Part shown: positions 34,071 through 45,418 of the stretch, in pieces
Position numbering within the stretch: the first letter of the stretch is position 1
Layout: the number at the start of each line of letters is the position of its first letter
Assembly: GCF_004784465.1 (NCBI RefSeq)
Contig: NZ_SRRU01000001.1
Location: 434,001-498,000 of the forward strand
Source: Streptomyces griseoluteus
GTDB lineage: Bacteria; Actinomycetota; Actinomycetes; Streptomycetales; Streptomycetaceae
DNA: 64,000 bases
Direction: 5' to 3'
Position numbers and translations under genes: made by a program
Notes under the pieces: generated by a model
The model's database searches: none
Told to the model about the DNA's origin: nothing
The model's input: the letters and a program-made list of their open reading frames with translations, nothing else

Positions 34071-34591
34071 GCGACCACCTCCGTGCGAAGTCTGTCCAGG
34101 CGTGCCGCGGTCAGTTCCAGCCATCTGAGGTCGGCCTCCAGATGGAACAGGGCGTGGTCGCAGATCAACTGGTCGGCCAGGTCGCCCCTGCGCTTGCGGT
34201 CGGTGAGCACGCGCATGGTGCGCAGGTGCTCGGAGCGCTGGGTGTCGAGGACGTCGGCGGCGTCGCGGTGGGTCAGCAGGGCCAGCACGACCTTGGTGTA
34301 CAGGGTCGAGCGGAGGTAGTCCTCCGGCTTCTCCGGGCTGGCGAGCCAGCGCTCGACGTCCGTGATGCCGGCGTCGGTGATGGCATAGCGTTTCCGGTCG
34401 GGCCCGTCGCCCGCCTCGATGCCGTCGACCTCCACGAGGCCGTTCCTGAGCAGCCGGGACATGGTCGCGTAGACCTGCCCGTAGGCGAGCGGCCGGTCGT
34501 GGCCGAAGGTGTCGTCGAAGGCCCGCTTGAGGTCGTAGCCGTGCCGGGGGCCGGACTCCAGGAGCCCTAGAAGGGTGTGACCGATGGACAT
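34067..34591 (-). CDS. PadR-family transcriptional regulator
   Basis: This 174-residue regulator has the PadR winged helix-turn-helix (SIGHTLLGLLESGPRHGYDLKRAF, YGQVYATMSRLLRNGLVEV, KRYAITDAG) and a C-terminal helical dimerisation region of the PadR subfamily 2 type. PadR proteins usually repress a transporter and are relieved by its substrate. It heads the overlapping three-gene unit with the ABC exporter and probably binds the nearby dyad. Confidence 0.94.
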   Translation of the reverse strand: MSIGHTLLGLLESGPRHGYDLKRAFDDTFGHDRPLAYGQVYATMSRLLRNGLVEVDGIEAGDGPDRKRYAITDAGITDVERWLASPEKPEDYLRSTLYTKVVLALLTHRDAADVLDTQRSEHLRTMRVLTDRKRRGDLADQLICDHALFHLEADLRWLELTAARLDRLRTEVVA

Positions 34592-34602
34592 GGCGAGCAC
34601 AC

Positions 34603-34630
34603 TACACACGGTGTATACCCTCGATGTATA
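34603..34630. promoter_or_regulatory. Candidate PadR operator
   Basis: TACAC and GTGTA form a perfect dyad around a 3-base centre (34603-34615), and TGTATA recurs at 34612 and 34625. It lies 12 bases upstream of the padR start, where autoregulation is expected. Confidence 0.55.
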
Positions 34631-34825
34631 GAGGGGCGCGGAACGGGCAACTCCACTTTTTCGGGCGTTCCCGCGGGCAACCTTGAACCCTTCCTGCCCG
34701 TCGGTTCCTTTGGGGTGGGTGCTCATTCTCACGTCCGTAAAAGAGTGGATCGGGCGCTCTTTGTCACATAGGGGGGTGTTAGCTTTCGGAGCTGACCCCG
34801 AGACGGAAGCGGAGCCAAGGGACCC

Positions 34826-37177
34826 ATGGGACGAGCGGACGAGAGACGAGCGCGACAGCGCGGCGGCCACCGCGCGGCACCCGGACGCCGTTCGGCAGCC
34901 CCGGCCTCCAACCCCTCCGGCGGCCTGGGCGGCAAGCCCGCCAAGGGCCGAATACGCCGGCTCTTCACCTGGAAGAAGATCCTCGGCACGGTCTTCGGCT
35001 TCTGCCTGCTGTGCATGGCCGGCTTCGCCGCGCTGTACCTGTCGGTCGACGTGCCCGCGGGCAACGTCGCCGCCCAGCGGCAGAGCAACGTCTACAAGTA
35101 CAGCGACGGCACGGTCCTCGCCCGCGACGGCAAGGTCAACCGCGAGATAGTCGACCTCTCCAAGGTGCCCCGCAAGGTCCAGCTCACCTTCGTCGCCGCC
35201 GAGAACAAGTCCTTCTACACCGACCCCGGCGTCGATCTGAAGGGCACCGCCCGCGGCCTGCTCAACACCCTCGCGGGACGCGGCAAGCAGGGCGGATCGA
35301 CCATCACCCAGCAGTACGTCAAGAACTACTATCTGAGCCAGGACCAGACCGTCTCCCGCAAGCTCAAGGAGATGGTCATCTCGCTGAAGGTGGAGCGCGA
35401 GAAGTCCAAGGACGAGATCCTCGCCGGCTACATCAACACCAGCTACTACGGCCGCGGCGCCTACGGCATCCAGGCCGCAGCCCAGGCGTACTACCGCGTC
35501 GACGCCCAGGACCTCACGGTCCAGCAGGGGGCCTACCTCGCCGCGCTGCTCCAGGCCCCGAGCCAGTACGACTGGTCCACCGCCACGCCGACCGGCAAGC
35601 GGCTGGTCACCGACCGCTGGAACTACGTCCTGAACAACATGGTCAAGGAGCACTGGCTCGACCCGGGCAAGCGCGCCGCCCTGAAGTTCCCGGTGCCCCA
35701 GGAGCCCAAGGGCGCCCCCGGCATGGAGGGGCAGAAGGGCTATCTGGTCCAGCTCGCCAACTCCCAGCTGGAGAACCGGCTCATGAAGCAGGAGGGCATC
35801 TCCCGCTCGGAGGCCGAGGCCAAGGTCGAGGGCCAGGGCTGGACCATCACCCTCAACGTCGACCGCAAGAAGCAGGCGGCGCTGGAGAAGTCGGTCAGGA
35901 CGCAGCTCACCGGCAAGCTGGAGCCGAAGCGGCGGCCCGTCGACGCCGACGTCCAGGCCGGCGCGGCCTCCGTCGATCCGAAGACCGGCCGGATCGTGGC
36001 CCTCTACGGCGGCAAGGACTACTACAGCCACTGGGTCGACAACGCGGCCCGCCGCGACTACCAGCCCGCCTCCACCTTCAAGCCGGTCATCCTCGCGGCC
36101 GCGCTGGAGCACGGCGCCACCACCCAGAGCGGCACGCTGATCGGCGCCGGCACCGTCTACGACGGCACCAGCCGCCGCCAGGTCCTCGACCACGGCTCCC
36201 GCGTCGGCTTCGCCCCGCCCAACGAGGACGACGCCGACTACGGCCCGATCAGCGTCCAGACGGCGATGAACAAGTCCGTCAACTCCGTGTTCGCGCAGAT
36301 GGGCGTGGACGTCGGCATGGACAAGGTGATGGACACCGCGAAGCGGCTCGGCATGGACACCGAGGGCATGCAGGCGGTGCCCGCGCAGACCCTCGGCTCC
36401 ATGGGCGCGAGCCCGCTGGAGATGGCGGGCATGTACGCCACCCTCGACAACCACGGCCGCAAGGTCACCCCGAGCATCATCAAGTCGGCCGAGCGGCAGG
36501 GCCGTACGGTGCAGCTGCCGAACCCGGTCGGCGAGCGGGTGCTCGACCGCACCACCGCCGACACCGTGACCTCCGTGCTCACCGGCGTCGTCGACGACGG
36601 CACCGCCCGGCAGTCCGTGGCCGACAACGCGCTGCGGGCGGGGCAGCAGGTGGCGGGCAAGACCGGCACCTCCGACTGTGACCGCTCGGCCTGGTTCACC
36701 GGTTACACCCCCGATCTCGTCACCTCCGTCGGCCTGTTCGGCGAGGCGCACAAGGACGGAGTCATCGGCTGCGAGGGCGAGAAGGCCAAGAAGTTCGCCC
36801 ATGTCTCGCTCAAGGGCACCATGGGCGGCGGCCGCGTCAACGGCGGCGGTCCGCCGGCCCAGATCTGGGCCGCGTACACCTTCGGTGTGACCCGGCAGGC
36901 CGAGTTCGACCTCGACACCACCCAGGGTGCCGCGGTCGCCCCGACTCCGCCGCCGACCCCCAGCGAGACTCCGTCCCGGACGCCCTCCAAGACACCGAGC
37001 AGCGAACCGTCCACCTCGAAGGCCCCGTCCGAGACGCCCAGCGAGACCCCGAGCGAGACGCCGACCTCGGCGCCGCCCAGCCAGAGCCCGAGCGAGACGC
37101 CGAGCACCCAGCCGCCGTCCGGGGGCCTCACCCCGCGCAACCCGTTCGACCCCGACCAGCGGGACAACGGCCAGTAG
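34826..37177 (+). CDS. Class A penicillin-binding protein (transglycosylase/transpeptidase)
   Basis: This 783-residue bifunctional enzyme polymerises and cross-links peptidoglycan outside the membrane. It has a basic N-terminal tail, one membrane helix (about 51-72), a GT51 domain with Glu126 in AAENKSFYTDPG, GGSTITQQYVKN and GRGAYGIQAAAQAYY, and a penicillin-binding domain with the active Ser416 in PASTFKP, SVN (484-486) and KTGTSD (Lys612). The last about 90 residues are a Ser/Thr/Pro tail with SETP-type repeats. Catalytic motifs are intact. It converges on the phosphatase gene across a shared terminator. Confidence 0.96.
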   Translation: MGRADERRARQRGGHRAAPGRRSAAPASNPSGGLGGKPAKGRIRRLFTWKKILGTVFGFCLLCMAGFAALYLSVDVPAGNVAAQRQSNVYKYSDGTVLARDGKVNREIVDLSKVPRKVQLTFVAAENKSFYTDPGVDLKGTARGLLNTLAGRGKQGGSTITQQYVKNYYLSQDQTVSRKLKEMVISLKVEREKSKDEILAGYINTSYYGRGAYGIQAAAQAYYRVDAQDLTVQQGAYLAALLQAPSQYDWSTATPTGKRLVTDRWNYVLNNMVKEHWLDPGKRAALKFPVPQEPKGAPGMEGQKGYLVQLANSQLENRLMKQEGISRSEAEAKVEGQGWTITLNVDRKKQAALEKSVRTQLTGKLEPKRRPVDADVQAGAASVDPKTGRIVALYGGKDYYSHWVDNAARRDYQPASTFKPVILAAALEHGATTQSGTLIGAGTVYDGTSRRQVLDHGSRVGFAPPNEDDADYGPISVQTAMNKSVNSVFAQMGVDVGMDKVMDTAKRLGMDTEGMQAVPAQTLGSMGASPLEMAGMYATLDNHGRKVTPSIIKSAERQGRTVQLPNPVGERVLDRTTADTVTSVLTGVVDDGTARQSVADNALRAGQQVAGKTGTSDCDRSAWFTGYTPDLVTSVGLFGEAHKDGVIGCEGEKAKKFAHVSLKGTMGGGRVNGGGPPAQIWAAYTFGVTRQAEFDLDTTQGAAVAPTPPPTPSETPSRTPSKTPSSEPSTSKAPSETPSETPSETPTSAPPSQSPSETPSTQPPSGGLTPRNPFDPDQRDNGQ

Positions 37178-37186
37178 GCGTGACAC

Positions 37187-37227
37187 ACGCGAAGGGCGCC
37201 CGGCATGATGCCGGGCGCCCTTCGCGT
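37187..37227. terminator. Bidirectional terminator, 18-bp perfect stem
   Basis: ACGCGAAGGGCGCCCGGC pairs perfectly with its complement at 37210-37227 around a 5-base loop. It is shared by the convergent PBP and phosphatase genes. Confidence 0.9.
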
Positions 37228-37255
37228 CGTACAGGGACGGGCGTCTGACGGCAGG

Positions 37256-39334
37256 TCAGCCCCCGTGCAGCTCGAACCAGACGACCTTGCCGACGCTCAG
37301 CCGGGTCGCGCCCCAGCGCCGGGCCAGCTTGTTGACCAGGTACAGGCCCCGGCCGCCCTCGTCGGTGGCTCGCGCCTGGCACAGCCGGGGGAGCTGCGGC
37401 ACGTCGTCACCGACCTCGCAGCGCAGCACGTCCGTGCGCAGCAGCCGCAGGGTCACCGGGCGCGTGGTGTAGCGCACCGCGTTGGTGACCACCTCGCTGA
37501 CCAGCAGCTCGACGGAGTCGGTGAGGTCCTCCAGGCCCCACTCGGCCAGTGCGGTACGCGCCAGCCGGCGGGCCTTGCCGGGCGCCGCGTCCTCCGCGTC
37601 CAGCGACCAGTACCGCACATCGCTGGACGCGATCCCGTCGAAGCGGGCCGCGAGCAGGGCGATGTCGTCGTCCCGGTCGCCGGGACCGAGCATGTCCAGC
37701 ACCTCGTCGCACAGCGCCTCCAGCGGCGGCGGGTGGTCCGGGCCGGTCAGTTGCGCGGTCGCGGTCAGCCGCTCCCGCAACTGCTCTATGCCCGTCCACA
37801 CGTCCCGCAGCCGGGACTCCACCAGACCGTCGGTGTACAGCAGCAGCGTGGCCCCGGCGGGCGCGTCCAGCTCGACCGCCTCGAAGTCCACCCCGCCCAC
37901 GCCGATCGGCGCACCCGGCGGCACCCGCAGCACCTCGGCTTCGCCGCCCAGGTGCAGCAGCACCGGTGGCGGATGGCCCGCGTTGGCGATGGTGATGCGG
38001 TGCGCGACGGGGTCGTAGACCGCGTACATGCAGGTCGCCATGCGGTCGGTGCCCAGCCGCTGGGCCTGCTCGTCCAGGTGGTGCAGCACCTCCTGCGGGG
38101 GCAGGTCGAGACCGGCCAGGGTCTGCGCGGTGGTGCGGAGCTGGCCCATGATGGCGGCCGAGGTCATGGAGTGGCCCATCACGTCACCGACCACCAGCGC
38201 CACCCGGCTGCCGGGCAGCGGGATCGCGTCGTACCAGTCGCCGCCCACCCGCGCCGTCTCCGCCGCGGGCAGATAGCGCGAGGCCAGCCGCACACCGGTG
38301 GGGTGGGGGAGGGTCTCGGGGAGCATGGTGCGCTGCAGCTCGTCGGCGATGTAGGCCTCACGGCCGTACAGCACCGCCTTGTCGATGCCGAGCGCGCTGT
38401 GCGTGGCGAGCTGCGCCGCCACCAGCAGGTCTTCCGCCTCGAAGGCCAGCCGGTCCGGGCGGCGCAGGAACACCGCCGCGCCGATCACCCGGCGCCGTCC
38501 GCGCAGCGGCGCGAGGATCGCCCGCTGTCCGGACGGGACGAGTGCCTCGCCGTCCTCGCCGAGCAGCTCGGGCAGCGCGGCGCGGGCGGCCGGGGTGTCC
38601 GCGAACACCGGGCGCACCCCGCGCAGCACCTCGTTCAGCGCGCCGCCGGGGCGCACCTCGCACAGCTCGGCGGTCAGCGCGGCCGGGCCCGAGAGCGCGG
38701 CCAGCGCCGCCGCCTCGGCGTCCGGCTCCGGGAACGCGGGCGGCAGCAGCAGGCCCTCGGCCTCCCGCTCGTCCGGAATGCGGTCGGTGCGGCGCAGCCG
38801 CAGCACCACCGGCCCGGTGGGCCGCTCGTCGCCGACCGGCAGCGGATCGCGCAGGTAGACCAGGATCGCGTCGGAGAAGGTGGGCACGGTGGCGCGGCAC
38901 AGACCCATGACGATCTCGTCCAGGTCGAGGCCGCGCGCGATGCGCCGGGTGGCCGCGCCGACGAACCGCAGCCGGTCGCCGTCGCGGCGCATCGGCATCG
39001 GGCGTCCGGGCGGGCCACCGCGGCCGGTACGCCGCTCCTGGCCGCCCGGGGCGCGCTCCTGCTCGGCGCCCGGCTGGGCGGGAATGGACTCCGGCGCGGG
39101 CCTCGGACGGTGTTCCCCCACGCTGGACTTCGCGCGCGCGGGAGGTTCCCCCATGGGCTCGGCGGCGGCAGGCTGCGAGTGCTCAGGGCCGTTGACTGGG
39201 CGCTCCTTCTTCTTGTTCTTCCCCGTGCCCGCGCCGCCCCGGGTCTGGGCCGGTGCGCCCAGCAGCGCCCCGCGCACGGCGGGGTCGACGCCCGGCTGGG
39301 GGCGTCCGCAGGAGGAAGTGGGCTGCTCCGTCAC
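37256..39334 (-). CDS. GAF / SpoIIE phosphatase / HATPase regulatory protein
   Basis: This 692-residue signalling protein has a Pro/Arg-rich disordered N-terminus (1 to about 115), a GAF-like sensor region (about 120-330), a PP2C/SpoIIE phosphatase with metal-binding Asp in VGGDWYDAIPLPG and VVGDVMGHSM, and a C-terminal RsbW-like ATPase (ELLVSEVVTNAVRYT, DEGGRGLYLV). Such proteins control anti-sigma partner switching. The ligand is not known. The GTG start overlaps the stop of a 60-codon upstream frame, so the start is uncertain. Confidence 0.9.
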   Translation of the reverse strand: MTEQPTSSCGRPQPGVDPAVRGALLGAPAQTRGGAGTGKNKKKERPVNGPEHSQPAAAEPMGEPPARAKSSVGEHRPRPAPESIPAQPGAEQERAPGGQERRTGRGGPPGRPMPMRRDGDRLRFVGAATRRIARGLDLDEIVMGLCRATVPTFSDAILVYLRDPLPVGDERPTGPVVLRLRRTDRIPDEREAEGLLLPPAFPEPDAEAAALAALSGPAALTAELCEVRPGGALNEVLRGVRPVFADTPAARAALPELLGEDGEALVPSGQRAILAPLRGRRRVIGAAVFLRRPDRLAFEAEDLLVAAQLATHSALGIDKAVLYGREAYIADELQRTMLPETLPHPTGVRLASRYLPAAETARVGGDWYDAIPLPGSRVALVVGDVMGHSMTSAAIMGQLRTTAQTLAGLDLPPQEVLHHLDEQAQRLGTDRMATCMYAVYDPVAHRITIANAGHPPPVLLHLGGEAEVLRVPPGAPIGVGGVDFEAVELDAPAGATLLLYTDGLVESRLRDVWTGIEQLRERLTATAQLTGPDHPPPLEALCDEVLDMLGPGDRDDDIALLAARFDGIASSDVRYWSLDAEDAAPGKARRLARTALAEWGLEDLTDSVELLVSEVVTNAVRYTTRPVTLRLLRTDVLRCEVGDDVPQLPRLCQARATDEGGRGLYLVNKLARRWGATRLSVGKVVWFELHGG

Positions 39335-39629
39335 GCGTGTCGAATCCGTCCGTCCGGGGCTGCGCGCCGGGCGCGCAGGAGATGCCGCCGAAGTCCCGAT
39401 ACCCGGATTACGTGCCCCAGGAACGGAATTCCCGCGTGGTCAGGGGTGGTTTCCGCCGAGCGGGTGAACCCCGCGCCGGCCGCGCCGCCGCCCGCCTCGT
39501 ACCCCTCGCTCACGTGCTGCCGCCCCTCGGTGACATATGGTCAGGCTCTGCGCAGACTCCGGCAGTTGTATCGCGGTGCCCTTGCGGAGGACGATCCTAC
39601 GGTTGTGGTCCGGGGGCGCATCAAGGGTC
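39335..39629. other. Intergenic stretch between DUF402 and phosphatase genes
   Basis: These 295 bases hold the phosphatase promoter region. A 60-codon leftward frame (39331-39513) ends in a GTGA overlap with the phosphatase start, but has weak coding character and no recognised family, so it is not called. Confidence 0.4.
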
Positions 39630-40322
39630 TCATGAGGACACGTGCGCGGGCGTACGGTCCCAGTCCTCCGGGAGGGCGGGCACCGACCAGGACGGATCGG
39701 GCCGCCAGTGCTGCCAGCCGTCGGTGTACGGGGAGCCCCACGCCTCGATCACCTCCACCGCCCGCCGTCCCGCCGACTTCACCCGCCCCGCGGTCTCCGC
39801 GTCCATCAGGCCGTCCCGCTGAGCCTGGGCGAACTCGTCCTCGTCCCGCCAGTGCCAGGTGCGGTCCGGGTGGACGGAGATGTCCAGGAAGTGGTCCTCG
39901 GAGTCGACCCCACCGGCCCAACGGGCCAGCGGCTGCTCCAGGTTGACGTACCAGTTCTTGAAGCGCCAGCCCGGTTCCCAGAACAGCCACACCGACCAGG
40001 GCTCGCCGGGCCGGGCCAGCTTCAGCACCCCGGTGCCGAACCAGCGGTCCCGCCGCACCACGCGCGGCTTGGTGTAGCGGGACTCCAGCGGCTCCAGGTG
40101 GACCGGAGTGCCGTCGGCCAGCACCGGCTTGACGCACTCGGTGCCGGGGGCCAGCCATACGGCGAGCAGCTCGGCGTCGTCCCGGACGACGGTGACGGGA
40201 CGCGCGATGTGGAACGCGTCGCCCGCGTTCTCCCGGTACCGCCACAGGATCGGGGTACCGGGGGTCCAGTACGCCGCCGTCGGGCCCGCTTCCGCTCGTC
40301 TCACCGCTTCGTCGTCCGTCAT
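39630..40322 (-). CDS. DUF402 (FomD-like) protein
   Basis: This 230-residue protein belongs to the DUF402 family, whose characterised member FomD hydrolyses a cytidylyl intermediate in fosfomycin biosynthesis. Family landmarks are WRYRENAG, WSVWLFWEPGWRFKNWYVNLEQP, DSEDHFLDISVHPDRTW and DEDEFAQAQ. The acidic residues in the last two bind divalent metal in FomD. The physiological substrate here is unknown. It is at the end of a leftward series after fumC. Confidence 0.88.
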   Translation of the reverse strand: MTDDEAVRRAEAGPTAAYWTPGTPILWRYRENAGDAFHIARPVTVVRDDAELLAVWLAPGTECVKPVLADGTPVHLEPLESRYTKPRVVRRDRWFGTGVLKLARPGEPWSVWLFWEPGWRFKNWYVNLEQPLARWAGGVDSEDHFLDISVHPDRTWHWRDEDEFAQAQRDGLMDAETAGRVKSAGRRAVEVIEAWGSPYTDGWQHWRPDPSWSVPALPEDWDRTPAHVSS

Positions 40323-40416
40323 GGACAGATATTAGGTGCCGGAAGCACCCGATGCTGCGGTGCGCGTCACCCTTCCGGACAGGTGGCGGGAAATCGCCGG
40401 TGCCGTTCGCGGGACG

Positions 40417-41805
40417 TCACGGGCGCGTCATCCGCAGGACATCCAGCGCCTCGTCCAACTGCTCCAGCGTCAGGTCGCCGCGCTCCACATGGCCCTCCTC
40501 CAGCACCACCTCACGGATGGTCTTCCGCTCCGCGAGGGACTTCTTGGCGATCCGCGCGGCCTCCTCGTACCCCACGTAGCGGTTGAGCGGGGTCACGACC
40601 GAGGGGGAGGACTCGGCGTACTCGCGGGCGCGTTCGCGGTCGGCGGTGATGCCGTCGATGGTGCGGTCGGCCAGCAGGCGGGAGGCGTTGGCCAGCAGCC
40701 GCACCGACTCCAGCACGTTCTTCGCCATGACCGGAAGCATCACGTTCAGTTCGAAGTTCCCGGCGGCCCCGGCCGTGGCGATGGTGGCGTCATTGCCGAT
40801 GACCTGGGCCGCGACCATCAGCACCGCCTCCGGGACCACCGGGTTGACCTTGCCCGGCATGATGGAGGAGCCGGGCTGGAGGTCGGGCAGGCGGATCTCG
40901 GCGAGGCCGGTGCGCGGGCCGGAGGACATCCAGCGCAGATCATTGGCGATCTTCGTCAGGCCGACCGCGATGGTCCGCAGCTGGCCGCTGGTCTCCACGA
41001 TCCCGTCGCGCGCGCCCTGCGCCTCGAAGTGGTCGCGGGCCTCGGTGAAGGGCAGCCCGGTCGCCCGCGCCACCTCCTCGATCACGGCCGCCGAGAAGCC
41101 GGGCGGGGTGTTGATCCCGGTGCCCACCGCCGTGCCGCCGAGCGGGAGTTCGGCCAGCCGGGGCAGCGAGGAACGCAGCCGCTCCACGCCGTACGCCACC
41201 TGCGCCGCGTAGCCGCCGAACTCCTGACCCAGCGTCACGGGGGTCGCGTCCATCAGATGCGTGCGCCCCGCCTTCACCACGTCCGTGAACTCCTCCGCCT
41301 TGCGGGTGAGGGCAGCGGCGAGGTGCTCCAGGGCGGGGATCAGGTCGTGGACCACGGCGGCGGTGGCCGCGATGTGGATCGAGGAGGGGAAGACGTCGTT
41401 GGACGACTGGGAGGCGTTGACCTGGTCGTTGGGGTGCACGTCCCGGCCGAGGCGCTCGCCGGCGAGGGTGGCGATGACCTCGTTGGCGTTCATGTTGGAG
41501 GAGGTGCCGGAGCCGGTCTGGAAGACGTCCACCGGGAAGTGCTCGTCCCAGGTGCCGTCCGCGACCTCGGCGGCCGCCCCCTGGATCGCGTCGGCCACGT
41601 CCCGGTCCAGCACGCCGAGGTCGGCGTTCACCTTCGCCGCCGCGCCCTTGATCCGGGCCAGCGCCTCGATGTGCGCCCGCTCCAGACGCTGCCCGGAGAC
41701 GGGGAAGTTCTCGACGGCGCGCTGGGTCTGCGCGCGCCACTTGGCGTGGGCGGGGACGCGGACCTCGCCCATTGAGTCGTGCTCGGTGCGGTACTCGTCG
41801 GTCAT
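40417..41805 (-). CDS. fumC: Class II fumarate hydratase
   Basis: This 462-residue cytosolic enzyme converts fumarate and malate without an iron-sulfur cluster. It has [30 protein letters not shown], the catalytic His183 in [11 protein letters not shown] and the superfamily signature [11 protein letters not shown] (312-322). Length is standard. A class I fumarase lies two genes upstream, so this organism has both types side by side. Confidence 0.96.
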   Translation of the reverse strand: MTDEYRTEHDSMGEVRVPAHAKWRAQTQRAVENFPVSGQRLERAHIEALARIKGAAAKVNADLGVLDRDVADAIQGAAAEVADGTWDEHFPVDVFQTGSGTSSNMNANEVIATLAGERLGRDVHPNDQVNASQSSNDVFPSSIHIAATAAVVHDLIPALEHLAAALTRKAEEFTDVVKAGRTHLMDATPVTLGQEFGGYAAQVAYGVERLRSSLPRLAELPLGGTAVGTGINTPPGFSAAVIEEVARATGLPFTEARDHFEAQGARDGIVETSGQLRTIAVGLTKIANDLRWMSSGPRTGLAEIRLPDLQPGSSIMPGKVNPVVPEAVLMVAAQVIGNDATIATAGAAGNFELNVMLPVMAKNVLESVRLLANASRLLADRTIDGITADRERAREYAESSPSVVTPLNRYVGYEEAARIAKKSLAERKTIREVVLEEGHVERGDLTLEQLDEALDVLRMTRP

Positions 41806-41883
41806 ACCCGGTACAGCGAACGGGGGCGCCGTGATGTTCCTGGACTCGGCCGGACGGGCCGGCTTTTCGGCACACCTGTCCTC

Positions 41884-42663
41884 TCAGTGCACCGAGAACC
41901 CGCCGTCCACGAAGAGGGACTGGCCGGTGACGTAACCCGAGGCGCGGCTCGCCAGGAAGACGGCGGCGCCCGCGAAGTCCCCGGCGAGACCGTTGCGCCC
42001 CACCATCGTCCGCGCGGCCAGCGCCGCCACCTTCTCCGGGTCGGACGACAGCCGCGCGTTGAGCGGCGTCATCACGAAACCCGGCACCAGCGTGTTGACG
42101 GTCACGCCGTACGGCGACCACTCCTCGGCCTGGGAGCGCGCGAGCGACTCCAGCGCGCCCTTGGACACGCCGTACGCCCCCGAGCGGACGAAGGCGCGGT
42201 GTGCCTGCTGGGAGGAGATGTGGATGATCCGTCCGAAGCCCCGCTCGGCCATGCCGGGCCCGAAACGCCGGCTCAGCAGATGCGGGGCCCGGAGGTTCAC
42301 CGCGAGGGTGAGGTCCCACTCCTCGTCGCTCAACTCGCTGAAGGGGGGCCGCAGATTGATCCCGGCGCAGTTGACGAGGATGTCGGGCTCGCCGAACACC
42401 CCGGCCGCCTCCTCGGCGGCGGCCGGCACTCCGTCCCGTGTGCTCAGGTCGGCGCTCACCCACCCGGCACGGCAGCCGAGTTCGGCGAGCTGGGCGCAGG
42501 TGGCCTCCAGCGCCTCCTTGCCCCGCGCCACGACCACCACCGAGGCCCCGGCCCGCGCCAGTGCCTCGGCGATCGCCCGCCCGATCCCGGAACTGCCCCC
42601 GGTCACGACGGCGACGCGCCCGTCCAGCGCGAACAACCCGGAGAGATAAGCCGCAGAAGTCAT
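41884..42663 (-). CDS. SDR-family oxidoreductase
   Basis: This 259-residue classical short-chain dehydrogenase has the cofactor motif TGGSSGIG, NCAGIN, and the catalytic Ser-Tyr-x3-Lys set (HISSQQAH, YGVSKGAL), with the C-terminal SLFVDGGFSVH. VVVVARGKEAL after the second strand suggests NADP preference. It most resembles gluconate/glucose dehydrogenase-like SDRs. Substrate is unknown. It sits between the two fumarase genes. Confidence 0.93.
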   Translation of the reverse strand: MTSAAYLSGLFALDGRVAVVTGGSSGIGRAIAEALARAGASVVVVARGKEALEATCAQLAELGCRAGWVSADLSTRDGVPAAAEEAAGVFGEPDILVNCAGINLRPPFSELSDEEWDLTLAVNLRAPHLLSRRFGPGMAERGFGRIIHISSQQAHRAFVRSGAYGVSKGALESLARSQAEEWSPYGVTVNTLVPGFVMTPLNARLSSDPEKVAALAARTMVGRNGLAGDFAGAAVFLASRASGYVTGQSLFVDGGFSVH

Positions 42664-42674
42664 GCGGGCACCTT

Positions 42675-42699
42675 AGGGGGCCGACCGGATCGGCCCCCT
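42675..42699 (-). terminator. Terminator after the class I fumarase
   Basis: AGGGGGCCGA pairs with TCGGCCCCCT around a 5-base loop, between the fumarase stop and the SDR start. It may separate their transcription. Confidence 0.7.
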
Positions 42700-42709
42700 G
42701 GGAGGGGCC

Positions 42710-44380
<1,671 letters not shown>

Positions 44381-44580
44381 CTCAGCCCATTCCTTCTTCG
44401 ACGGACGGCGCCCGCCGACGCTGGCGAGCCTGTCCAGCGTAGAACCCGGCTCGGACAGTGCTGTGGTGAGGTAGGACTCACTTGCCGCCGAGCAGGCCGT
44501 GCGGGGCCGTCCGGCAACGTTGTCCGGGAGTCGTCCACAGGCCCTAGTCGCGATCTATCGCGTTTCGGTACTCTGCTGTC

Positions 44581-45303
44581 GTGGACCTTCAGAAGCACGC
44601 GCAGCCCGCGGACACCGCCCCCCGCCCGGCCGACCTGCGCGCCTCGGACGCCGACCGCGACCGGGTCGCCGACATCCTCCGTGACGCCCTGGCCGAGGGG
44701 CGGCTGACCGCCGAGGAGCACGCCGAGCGGGTGGAGGGGGTGCTGCACACCAAGACGGTCGGCGAGCTGGACGTCTTCATACGCGACCTGCCCGCCGCGC
44801 ACGAGCGCCCGGCGGCGCCCGCGTACGCCTCCGTCCCGCACCGCCCGCTGCCCGGCTCGCTCCTGGCCGACGCGGACACCAGCGTGGTCGCCGTCTTCAG
44901 CAGCGCCGTGCGCCGGGGCCGCTGGCGCGCGGGGCGCCGGGTGCACGCGTTCGCGGTGTTCGGCAGCGTGGAGATAGACCTCAGCGAGGCCGTCTTCGAG
45001 TACCAGCAGGTGGTGATCAAGGCGGTCTCGGTCTTCGGGGACGTCCAGATCCGCGTCCCGGAGAACGTGTCGCTGCGCGGCACCGGCGGCAGTGTGCTGG
45101 GCAGCTTCGAGGTCAGCACGCTGGACTCGGTGGAGCCGGACGCCCCCGTGATCTACGTCGACGGCTGGTCGGTGCTGGGCAACGTGGAGGCGCGGCCCCG
45201 GCGCGGCCGGTTCGTGGCGGACATCCTCGACCGGGTGCAGGGCACGGTCGAGCGGGCCCACGGCAAGGCCGACCGGAAGCTGCGCAAGTACTTGGGGGAC
45301 TGA
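44581..45303 (+). CDS. DUF1707 protein with LiaF-like C-terminal domain
   Basis: This 240-residue protein starts at GTG. It has the DUF1707 helical domain (LRASDADRDRVADILRDALAEGRLTAEEHAERV, conserved in actinobacteria) followed by a beta-helical C-terminal domain like the cell-wall-active-antibiotics response domain (FAVFGSVEIDLSEAVF, VSVFGDVQIRVPENV, LGSFEVS). No membrane helix is visible, unlike many DUF1707 proteins. Function is unknown. It is divergent from the class I fumarase gene. Confidence 0.87.
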   Translation: MDLQKHAQPADTAPRPADLRASDADRDRVADILRDALAEGRLTAEEHAERVEGVLHTKTVGELDVFIRDLPAAHERPAAPAYASVPHRPLPGSLLADADTSVVAVFSSAVRRGRWRAGRRVHAFAVFGSVEIDLSEAVFEYQQVVIKAVSVFGDVQIRVPENVSLRGTGGSVLGSFEVSTLDSVEPDAPVIYVDGWSVLGNVEARPRRGRFVADILDRVQGTVERAHGKADRKLRKYLGD

Positions 45304-45418
45304 CGCCGAACAGGCCGTCGTACGCCGGTGGTTGGGAACGCAGTGCATAGGCGCGCGTACAACGGGTAGGGCTTGCTGCATCGTCTCTCGCTAGCGAATT
45401 CGTCGTCAGGAGTAGACC

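Noticed and set aside
36900..37130. Repeated SETP-type codons in the PBP gene as a tandem DNA repeat.
   Set aside because: It is an in-frame low-complexity tail typical of surface-exposed Streptomyces proteins, not a mobile or CRISPR-like repeat.
34592..37186. A very long leftward frame opposite the penicillin-binding protein gene, continuous with padR.
   Set aside because: The PBP on the other strand has all catalytic motifs; the leftward part is its shadow. Only the last 174 codons are the real padR gene.
39331..39513. A 60-codon leftward frame ending in a GTGA overlap with the SpoIIE phosphatase start.
   Set aside because: Weak coding character and no recognised family; the overlap could be chance.
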